Assembly (NCBI GenBank): GCA_964471235.1
Contig: CAYYGL010000213.1
Span: forward strand, 1-7,938
Direction: 5' to 3'
Length of the DNA: 7,938 nucleotides
Origin: CAYYGL01 sp964471235
GTDB taxonomy: Bacteria; Calditrichota; Calditrichia; RBG-13-44-9; J075
A program made the position numbers and the translations under genes. Position 1 is the first letter of the stretch. Each line of letters starts with the position of its first letter. Shown piece after piece: positions 1-5,171 of the stretch. Under the pieces are notes generated by a model. It did not search any database and was not told the origin of the DNA. It saw only the letters and a program-made list of their open reading frames with translations.

Positions 1-174
1 CGTTAAAGGTGGCTCCGTTGGAGGAATCTTCTAACATGCAATTTGTCATGCGCCCCTTGATGCCCGTCGGGAGTAAGGCGAGTGACTTTCTGATCGGGAG
101 TTTCGATTGCTTATCACCCACTGCTTGTGGGGCGGGTTGGAATTTTTTCAAACTGTTATTAAGGAGAAACGAAG
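1..174. other. Left-edge region upstream of the methyltransferase; no gene assigned
   Basis: This stretch holds no gene I can support. A plus-strand frame reads 10 codons from the edge to a TAA at 32-34 and could be the tail of an upstream gene. A second plus-strand frame stays open to 197 but overlaps the methyltransferase ribosome site and start, and resembles no protein I know. A minus-strand frame is also open to the left edge (see findings). A short perfect hairpin, CCCAC/GTGGG with a 5-base loop (117-131), lies 12 bases before a run of six T and could be a weak terminator for something upstream. The ribosome binding site of the next gene, AAGGAG at 161-166, ends the region. Confidence 0.4.
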
Positions 175-807
175 ATGATTGTAAATCCGGAAATTGAAGC
201 ATATCTAAAACAAATATCGTCCTATCCCCATCCGGTATTTAAGGAGATGGAAGCCCTTGCGGAAGAACGGAATTTCCCCATTGTGGGTCCCCTGGTAGGG
301 CGTTTATTATTTGCCATGGTGGAGTTTGGTCATGTGCATACCATTCTGGAATGCGGCAGCGGCTATGGCTATTCCGCCCTGTGGATGGCGCTGGCGCTCC
401 CGGAGAATGGCAAGATCACCTGCATCGAGTATGATGCAAACAATATTGAGCTGGCAAAATCGTTTTTTGAGAAAGCCGGAGTTTTTCATAAAGTAAGTTT
501 TGAACAGGGGGATGCCGTGGAAATTGCTGCCAGGCTGACTGCCACGTATGATGTCGTCATGAATGACATCGACAAAGAGCGCTACCCCACCATTTTGCCC
601 ACCCTCCTGCAACGGTTGCGAGTCGGTGGTATGTTAATCACCGATAACGTGCTCTGGAAAGGGAACGTCATCGGGAAAGCGGAAGATGATCGCACTCGCC
701 ACATCCAGGAATACAACCAAAAGCTCATGAGTGACGATCACCTGTGGACCACAATCATTCCCCTGCGCGATGGGGTTTCCCTGAGCATTAAATTGCGCGG
801 CAAATAA
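175..807 (+). CDS. SAM-dependent O-methyltransferase (YrrM/TrmR/COMT-like family)
   Basis: This is a 210-residue, single-domain Rossmann methyltransferase of the Methyltransf_3 family. Motif I, the SAM-binding glycine loop, is ECGSGYGYSAL at residues 59-69, and the acidic ribose-binding residue after strand 2 is E85. The metal-binding set seen in COMT-like enzymes is D131 (in NDIDKERY, with K134) and D157-N158 (in TDNVLWKGNV, a family signature). The C-terminus has the usual RDGVSLSIK strand. Length matches the family. Known relatives methylate catechols, caffeoyl-CoA or, in B. subtilis TrmR, 5-hydroxyuridine in tRNA. The substrate here cannot be read from the sequence; TrmR-like tRNA modification is one candidate. 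The start is fixed by AAGGAG at 161-166, eight bases before ATG. It is probably monocistronic, with a terminator-like hairpin at 843-877. It is a cytoplasmic protein with no signal peptide. Confidence 0.9.
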   Translation: MIVNPEIEAYLKQISSYPHPVFKEMEALAEERNFPIVGPLVGRLLFAMVEFGHVHTILECGSGYGYSALWMALALPENGKITCIEYDANNIELAKSFFEKAGVFHKVSFEQGDAVEIAARLTATYDVVMNDIDKERYPTILPTLLQRLRVGGMLITDNVLWKGNVIGKAEDDRTRHIQEYNQKLMSDDHLWTTIIPLRDGVSLSIKLRGK

Positions 808-842
808 TTCCCCTGTAAGTTCATCGCCAAAAATACCCTTTT

Positions 843-877
843 CCCGGTAAGCCAGGAAATTTCTACCCGGTTTTTTT
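843..877 (+). terminator. Probable rho-independent terminator after the methyltransferase gene
   Basis: CCCGGTA (843-849) pairs with TACCCGG (864-870) with one C-C mismatch, across a 14-base loop, and is followed directly by seven T (871-877). It lies 36 bases after the stop codon. The imperfect stem makes it weaker than the other terminators in the window. Confidence 0.45.
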
Positions 878-949
878 CCATCCCCCCACTACGCCCTTTC
901 CTCAATTTCTGTAACTTCCTTTTTTGGTGGCAGGTCATGGTTATCTTTT

Positions 950-970
950 TTAAATTGTTTGGCAATTGAA
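950..970. promoter_or_regulatory. Imperfect inverted repeat upstream of the aldehyde dehydrogenase gene
   Basis: TTAAATTG (950-957) and CAATTGAA (963-970) form an 8-bp inverted repeat with one mismatch around a 5-base centre, 48 bp before the ATG at 1018. The position suits an operator for a dimeric regulator. AT-rich DNA produces such repeats by chance, and I could not place a convincing -35/-10 pair in this gap. Confidence 0.2.
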
Positions 971-1017
971 TCAATGAAGACAAAAGATAGGTACTCACTA
1001 ACCAGAGAGGTGTTAAT

Positions 1018-2550
1018 ATGGATTTTCTGAAAGAACTTGGCGTTCAGGAGAAAAATTTTGGAGCATCCACCGGGTTAAAATGGCGGGAAACTTCCGATCA
1101 GGGTGAACTAAAAATTCATTCCCCGGCTACCGGTGAATATATTGCCTCGGTTTACATGGCTTCGCAGGAAGATTACGAGGCAATCATCCAACAGGGGCAG
1201 GAAGCGTTCCGGTATTGGCGAACCGTTCCGGCGCCCAAACGGGGGGAAATCATTCGCCAGATTGGATTAAAATTGCGGGAGTTCAAAAAGCCGCTGGGAA
1301 CGCTGGTCTCTTACGAGATGGGCAAATCACTGCAAGAAGGCTGGGGCGAAGTGCAGGAAATGATAGACATCTGCGATTTTGCCGTGGGGCAGTCGCGCCA
1401 ATTGTATGGCTTTACCATGCAGTCGGAGCGCCCCAAACACCGAATGTATGAACAATATCTTCCCCTGGGAATTGTCGGTATCGTCACATCCTTTAACTTT
1501 CCGGTTGCGGTATGGGCATGGAATGCGATGATTTCTACAGTCTGTGGCAATGTCAACTTGTGGAAGCCATCTTCCAAGGTTCCCTTAACGGCAATCGCGG
1601 TGCAGCACATTATCCAGGATGTTCTGAAAGAAAACCAGGTACCGGAAGGAGTTTTCAACCTGGTAATTGGGAGAGGTTCCACCATTGGGGAGACAATGCT
1701 AAACGACCGACGAGTGCCCCTGATTTCCCTGACCGGCTCCTGTGATGTGGGACGACACGCCGCGGAAGCCATTGCCCGCCGTTTTGGCAAGGTGATTCTG
1801 GAGTTGGGCGGCAACAATGCCATCATCGTTACCCCGAACGCCGACCTGAAGTTAGCCATTCCGGCAATTGTATTTGGTGCAGTGGGTACTGCCGGGCAGC
1901 GCTGCACCACCACCCGCCGCTTAATTATTCACGAATCTGTTTACGATCAGGTTAAGAATAGTCTGGTGAATGCTTATAAAAGCCTGCGCATCGGCAACCC
2001 GCTGGATGAAAAAAATCACGTTGGCCCGTTGATTGACAAATTTGCAGTAGACGCATTTTTAAATGCGTTAAAGAAGGTCGAAGAGCAGGGCGGAAAAGTG
2101 ATTTTCGGTGGGGAACACTTAAGCGGACCGGGGTACGAATCCGGCCTATATGTGCGCCCGGCGTTGGTAGAGGCGGAAAATCATTATCCGATTGTGCAGG
2201 AAGAGACCTTTGCTCCGATTTTGTATCTTATTAAATATAAAGGAGAGGTCAGCAATGCCATCGCCCTGCAGAATGATGTTGCGCAGGGATTGTCATCTTC
2301 CATATTTACCAATGATTTGCGGGAAGCGGAAGAGTTTCTTTCCCCGTGGGGTTCCGATTGTGGGATCGCCAATGTGAATATCGGCACCTCGGGGGCGGAA
2401 ATTGGCGGCGCTTTTGGCGGTGAAAAAGAAACCGGGGGCGGCAGGGAATCCGGCTCGGATGCCTGGAAAGCTTACATGCGACGCCAAACCAATACGATTA
2501 ACTTTGGCACCGAACTCCCCCTGGCACAAGGAATAAAATTTGATATTTAA
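1018..2550 (+). CDS. Aldehyde dehydrogenase family 7 (alpha-aminoadipic semialdehyde / piperideine-6-carboxylate dehydrogenase)
   Basis: This 510-residue NAD-dependent enzyme closely resembles antiquitin (ALDH7A1) and bacterial AmaB/Pcd. These oxidise alpha-aminoadipate semialdehyde, in equilibrium with piperideine-6-carboxylate, to aminoadipate in lysine catabolism. Visible catalytic residues are N160 (SFNFP, oxyanion), K183 (LWKPS, cofactor), E262 (LELGGNN, general base), C296 (GQRCTT, nucleophile) and E396 (EETFAP). By alignment from memory, E114 and R295 correspond to the human substrate-carboxylate residues E121 and R301. The C-terminal block from about 459 (SGAEIGGAFGGEKETGGGRE, then PLAQGIKF) is the family 7 signature and separates it from other aldehyde dehydrogenases. 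The start has AGAGAGG at 1004-1010. It is cytoplasmic, complete and full length. No lysine aminotransferase, lysine dehydrogenase or saccharopine gene is adjacent, so pathway role rests on family identity alone. Confidence 0.93.
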   Translation: MDFLKELGVQEKNFGASTGLKWRETSDQGELKIHSPATGEYIASVYMASQEDYEAIIQQGQEAFRYWRTVPAPKRGEIIRQIGLKLREFKKPLGTLVSYEMGKSLQEGWGEVQEMIDICDFAVGQSRQLYGFTMQSERPKHRMYEQYLPLGIVGIVTSFNFPVAVWAWNAMISTVCGNVNLWKPSSKVPLTAIAVQHIIQDVLKENQVPEGVFNLVIGRGSTIGETMLNDRRVPLISLTGSCDVGRHAAEAIARRFGKVILELGGNNAIIVTPNADLKLAIPAIVFGAVGTAGQRCTTTRRLIIHESVYDQVKNSLVNAYKSLRIGNPLDEKNHVGPLIDKFAVDAFLNALKKVEEQGGKVIFGGEHLSGPGYESGLYVRPALVEAENHYPIVQEETFAPILYLIKYKGEVSNAIALQNDVAQGLSSSIFTNDLREAEEFLSPWGSDCGIANVNIGTSGAEIGGAFGGEKETGGGRESGSDAWKAYMRRQTNTINFGTELPLAQGIKFDI

Positions 2551-2595
2551 TTTGGAGGAAAGGAAAGCGATTTCACTTTCTGAGAAATTTGCCCA

Positions 2596-2637
2596 GCCCC
2601 GGCGAATGTTGGTCAATCGTCGGGGCTTTTGTTTGTT
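2596..2637 (+). terminator. Strong rho-independent terminator after the aldehyde dehydrogenase gene
   Basis: GCCCCGGCGA (2596-2605) pairs over 10 bp with TCGTCGGGGC (2617-2626), with one G-T wobble, around an 11-base loop. The tract TTTTGTTTGTT follows. It starts 46 bases after the stop codon and marks the end of the transcription unit. Confidence 0.9.
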
Positions 2638-2639
2638 CA

Positions 2640-2908
2640 AAATTTACATAGCCGGTGCACGGGGTCTTCACAAATGATTGGAAGTTGTATAAAATCTTGA
2701 ACAATCATATTCCGTAAACAGTAAAAATCTCTCTAAAAAATCGATATATTTTAAATCAAACGTATATATATTGGGTATATCTTATAACAGTGCATGATAT
2801 TTACTTGAAAAATAAATCACATATTTCATTTTTGTGAAAAAAACTGTATATTTAAAAGAATATTTCTTCCGGGATGGTGGTTTGGTCGAGATTTTCATCT
2901 AAATTTGT
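2640..2908. other. AT-rich intergenic region before the small exported protein gene
   Basis: This gap of more than 300 bases has no supported gene. From 2701 to 2870 I count 37 G or C in 170 bases, about 22%, far below the flanking genes. It contains A and T runs and stacked TATAT steps (2762-2786), with GTATAT at 2762 and again at 2775. Several -10-like hexamers occur, but none has a -35 element at proper spacing, so I call no specific promoter. The region probably carries the promoter of the gene at 2922. It could also be curved DNA or a binding site for a nucleoid protein. Confidence 0.5.
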
Positions 2909-2916
2909 AAGGAGGT
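2909..2916 (+). promoter_or_regulatory. Ribosome binding site that sets the start at 2922
   Basis: AAGGAGGT is a near-perfect Shine-Dalgarno sequence ending 5 bases before the ATG at 2922. The reading frame is open further upstream, to an ATG at 2874. That earlier start has no ribosome site and would put a charged extension in front of the signal peptide. Confidence 0.85.
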
Positions 2917-2921
2917 ATCGT

Positions 2922-3383
2922 ATGAAGTACGCCAGAGTGTTGTTGTTTGTATCAGGTATTTTATTATTCAGCGTTGCATTATGGGCGCTAAATGGAGCCA
3001 AAGAAGCTAAGGACGGGAAACATCAACAATATGTATTTACAGGTAAAGAAAATCACTCGATTCCACTGGACGAAGCTGCAGAGATGACCAAGCGGTATCG
3101 AGATGATGCGGATTTGAATGCTCGTCTCGGTGGCTTATTTGCCAGGGAAGCCTTTGACCGGATTCTTGCTCAGAAAGGTTGCATGGGTATTCGTTTCTAC
3201 TTTGCAAAATCAAAAGATGGCGAAATGGAACTGATATTGGTCGGTGTGGATGCGAACGGTAATGACATGGAATATGGTGAGTTGGCAGAACGGATTATCG
3301 GCTGCCCGCCCTTCTGTGGTTCTGAAAATGTGTTGAACAGCGAAAGCGACCAAATTACCGCGAACACGAATATCGGTGACTAA
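2922..3383 (+). CDS. Small exported protein of unknown function with C-terminal CPPFC motif
   Basis: The product is 153 residues. It opens with a typical export signal: a short basic n-region (MKYAR), a hydrophobic core at about 6-22 and a likely cleavage site in the ALNGAKEA stretch (about 22-29). I see no lipobox, so it is probably periplasmic or secreted, unless the signal is an uncleaved anchor. The mature part is mixed alpha/beta: a helical stretch (SIPLDEAAEMTKRYRDDA, 46-63), a second helix ending ILAQKGCMGIRFYF (81-94), a strand-turn (ELILVGVDANGND, 103-115) and the tail GCPPFC (127-132). Its three cysteines are C87, C128 and C132, so a disulfide is possible. I have an impression of uncharacterised Bacteroidota-type proteins with the same ILAQ-GC-GIR ... 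VGVDA-GND ... CPPxC order, but no known function. It stops with tandem TAA TAA (3381-3386) and converges with the dehydrogenase gene. Confidence 0.82.
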   Translation: MKYARVLLFVSGILLFSVALWALNGAKEAKDGKHQQYVFTGKENHSIPLDEAAEMTKRYRDDADLNARLGGLFAREAFDRILAQKGCMGIRFYFAKSKDGEMELILVGVDANGNDMEYGELAERIIGCPPFCGSENVLNSESDQITANTNIGD

Positions 3384-3541
3384 TAAAACGCCATACCCAT
3401 TGACAGACCAAGAGGAACCGCCTTTAGCATGGAGGCTTTGGCTATTGGTATCAAAGGATATGAAAAATGTAAAATCCCGATGAAATGAGAGCAGGCATCA
3501 CCCGGAAGAAATTATTATAAGATTGTCTGATAATCCCAAAG
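3384..3541. other. Non-coding stretch between convergent genes
   Basis: No credible gene lies here. A 19-codon ATG frame (3430-3489) has no ribosome site at proper spacing. Weak nested inverted repeats, ACCAA (3407-3411) with TTGGT (3445-3449) and GCCT (3420-3423) with AGGC (3433-3436), could fold in the 3' untranslated part of the upstream message. A lone TTGACA at 3399-3404 has no -10 partner. Confidence 0.4.
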
Positions 3542-3585
3542 AAAAACAGGATACTCGAAATAAATCATCGGGTATCCTGTTTTTT
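3542..3585. terminator. Bidirectional rho-independent terminator between convergent genes
   Basis: A 16-bp stem pairs AAAAACAGGATACTCG (3542-3557) with CGGGTATCCTGTTTTT (3569-3584), with one wobble pair, around an 11-base loop. T-rich sequence follows on the plus strand. The A run on the left arm supplies the T tract for the minus strand. It lies 158 bases after the stop of the small exported protein gene and 28 bases after the stop of the minus-strand dehydrogenase, so it can serve both. Confidence 0.92.
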
Positions 3586-3613
3586 ATTTTGGGGGCGAAT
3601 ATCGTTCTATGTA

Positions 3614-4945
3614 TTAGACGAAATCGTTGATGGGACCGTAAAGATGATAAAACCCATTCATCAACACCCCATTAACATCTTCTGCGGTGTTGGCAACCCC
3701 GGTGGATACCAACTGCTGCCCGATTTCTTTGGATCGTTTGAGATATGCAATTGCCAATTGACAACCCGGGGTATCGCATTTATGTAAGTTGGAAAAATAA
3801 GTCGCCAGCAGTGTTTCTCTCTGTGGAGATTGTAATAAACTTTTCCAGGATGCGTGCCCTTCCGGCAGGGGACCGATTTTGGCATCCACCTGTTCACGCC
3901 ACGCCCCCTGGTTTAAAATACGGTATTGCCCCTGCTCCTTGTCGTAGATACCAACAATCTTACCCTGTTCATATTTCAAAAAACCGTCCTTCTGACTTCC
4001 ATCCGGGTATTGCCCCCCCTGGATACCCATGTTAACAAGTTCATCTATCAGATCACTGTGGAGTTCCTCATCCGGAAAATATGGGTTCATAATGTTTAAA
4101 ATACTTTGAAACACATCCAATCCCACATAATCAATGAGTTGAAAAATGCCCATGGGGCGGATTAAAAAATCCTGGGTGACCCGGTTCATGGTATAAATTG
4201 CTTCTGCAAATTCCATTTCTCCGGTGAGGCGAAGTGCCTGGGAAATGCCATACAGCCCGTCCCGGGTGAAATGCCCGTTGCCAATAAATCCGGCGATATC
4301 ATTGGCCGGGATAACGATCTTGCCCAGTCGCTGCGCCAACTCCCTGGAGAGCCCCGGTAATTCCGGATGAATTTTCTCCGGGGTGATCAACTCCACCAAT
4401 TTTTGCACCGCCGGCGGATTATAAAAATGAAACCCGATGATATGCCCGTTCAATCCGGCGCGCTCATCCAACTCGTGTATGGGGATAGAAGAAGTGTTGC
4501 TGAAAAAAAACGCATCCGGGGCAGATACTTTTTTCAATGCTTGGAAGACATTTACTTTGATATCGATGTTTTCTATAATCGCTTCAAAAATCAAATGGGC
4601 ATTGCCAACCTCTTCCACCTTCGTTACCGGGTGAAGAATAGCGATCAGGTCATTGGTAAATTGAGATGCCAATTCTTCCGGTGAATCCACACCTTTGTAA
4701 AATTTGCCCAGATTTTCCGGGTGTTTCATAGCATATTTCCCTGCCTGTTTGCGGAGATAGTTCTGTACCCCCTGTAATGCCTCCGGCACCACATCCATCA
4801 GGGTGAGGGTGAATGAACGCTGTTGATGCTCCGGCTGCAATTTTAACAGGGTCATCTCCCTGGCAAGCAGCCAGGAAATGCCGCTTCCCATTTTTCCCCC
4901 GGCACCCAGAACGGCTACATTCTCCAATCGTTCCTCTAAGGTCAT
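3614..4945 (-). CDS. 3-hydroxyacyl-CoA dehydrogenase (long form, extra C-terminal domain)
   Basis: This 443-residue cytoplasmic enzyme should oxidise L-3-hydroxyacyl-CoA to 3-ketoacyl-CoA with NAD, as in beta-oxidation or butyrate-type metabolism. The N-terminal Rossmann fold shows GAGGKMGSG (14-22) and acidic D51 after strand 2. Active-site residues are S152 (SNTSS), H173 (GFHFYNPP, 171-178), E185 (KLVEL) and N223 (GFIGN). The first C-terminal domain carries RPMGIFQLIDYVGLDVF (263-279). Single-domain-pair relatives end near 280-300. Here about 140 more residues follow, and the end (AEDVNGVLMNGFYHLYGP, 421-438) resembles the second C-terminal domain of FadB/FadN-type proteins. There is no enoyl-CoA hydratase domain. 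The start at 4945 is chosen for AAGGAGAA at 4951-4958 and because the Rossmann strand starts soon after. An in-frame ATG at 4969 lacks a ribosome site. A promoter candidate lies at 5003-5031. It is convergent with the small exported gene and divergent from the regulator. Confidence 0.9.
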   Translation of the reverse strand: MTLEERLENVAVLGAGGKMGSGISWLLAREMTLLKLQPEHQQRSFTLTLMDVVPEALQGVQNYLRKQAGKYAMKHPENLGKFYKGVDSPEELASQFTNDLIAILHPVTKVEEVGNAHLIFEAIIENIDIKVNVFQALKKVSAPDAFFFSNTSSIPIHELDERAGLNGHIIGFHFYNPPAVQKLVELITPEKIHPELPGLSRELAQRLGKIVIPANDIAGFIGNGHFTRDGLYGISQALRLTGEMEFAEAIYTMNRVTQDFLIRPMGIFQLIDYVGLDVFQSILNIMNPYFPDEELHSDLIDELVNMGIQGGQYPDGSQKDGFLKYEQGKIVGIYDKEQGQYRILNQGAWREQVDAKIGPLPEGHASWKSLLQSPQRETLLATYFSNLHKCDTPGCQLAIAYLKRSKEIGQQLVSTGVANTAEDVNGVLMNGFYHLYGPINDFV

Positions 4946-4950
4946 GGTAG

Positions 4951-4958
4951 TTCTCCTT
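4951..4958 (-). promoter_or_regulatory. Ribosome binding site of the 3-hydroxyacyl-CoA dehydrogenase gene
   Basis: Read on the minus strand this is AAGGAGAA, with the AAGGAG core 7 bases before the ATG at 4945. It decides for this start over the in-frame ATG at 4969, which would place the ribosome site inside the coding region. Confidence 0.85.
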
Positions 4959-5002
4959 CTAATTCCCAAATGTTCCCTATCAGTTTAGTTTTTTACCCGG
5001 GC

Positions 5003-5031
5003 AATGTACACTGTTGGCTTCCCACTGTCAA
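5003..5031 (-). promoter_or_regulatory. Sigma-70-type promoter for the 3-hydroxyacyl-CoA dehydrogenase gene
   Basis: On the minus strand, a perfect -35 TTGACA (5031-5026) is followed by a 17-base spacer and a -10-like TACATT (5008-5003, four of six consensus bases). Transcription would begin near 4996, giving a leader of about 50 bases before the ATG at 4945. The exact -35 and ideal spacing make this a good candidate, though not tested. Confidence 0.6.
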
Positions 5032-5089
5032 CCGATATGAGATAAGAACGGTCTTGCGGTGGCGTGAAGGAAATGAATCATTTATTCCA

Positions 5090-5118
5090 TTGAATCATAA
5101 CCATATTTGCGATATATT
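5090..5118 (+). promoter_or_regulatory. Sigma-70-type promoter for the sigma-54 regulator gene
   Basis: TTGAAT (5090-5095), a 17-base spacer and TATATT (5113-5118, five of six consensus bases) form a plausible housekeeping promoter. The predicted start of transcription, near 5125, lies just before the AGGAGG at 5130-5135. Together with the minus-strand promoter at 5003-5031 it makes a divergent promoter region, with the two -35 boxes about 60 bp apart. Confidence 0.55.
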
Positions 5119-5139
5119 TCATAAAAATCAGGAGGTTGG

Positions 5140-5154
5140 TTTTTTCCCAAAAAA
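5140..5154 (+). other. T6-CCC-A6 hairpin between Shine-Dalgarno and start of the regulator gene
   Basis: TTTTTT (5140-5145), CCC, AAAAAA (5149-5154) is a perfect 6-bp A/T inverted repeat with a 3-base loop. It lies between an AGGAGG (5130-5135) and the preferred ATG at 5172. Stability is low because all pairs are A-U. Confidence 0.35.
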
Positions 5155-5171
5155 GTAAATCGCAAATAACA

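Noticed and set aside
928..945. TGGCAGG with downstream GGTTA as a sigma-54 -24/-12 promoter for the aldehyde dehydrogenase gene
   Set aside because: The invariant GC of the -12 element is missing at the required distance.
1311..1913. Minus-strand frame of 200 codons within the aldehyde dehydrogenase gene
   Set aside because: It is antisense to a gene with complete catalytic motifs, and its product matches nothing I recognise.
2596..2640. Continuation of a non-ATG frame after the orphan Shine-Dalgarno
   Set aside because: The frame runs through a strong terminator stem and needs an ATT start, so it is not a credible gene.
3399..3404. Perfect TTGACA -35 hexamer after the small exported gene
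   Set aside because: At 17-base spacing the partner is TTTAGC, a poor -10, and no gene lies downstream on that strand before the terminator.
3430..3489. Small 19-codon frame between the convergent genes
   Set aside because: AGAGGAA at 3411-3417 is too far upstream to act as its ribosome site, and the frame is short enough to arise by chance.
5149..5155. A AAA AAG slippery heptamer before the regulator start, suggesting programmed frameshifting
   Set aside because: There is no upstream reading frame with a valid start that could feed into it, so the A run is better seen as part of the hairpin.
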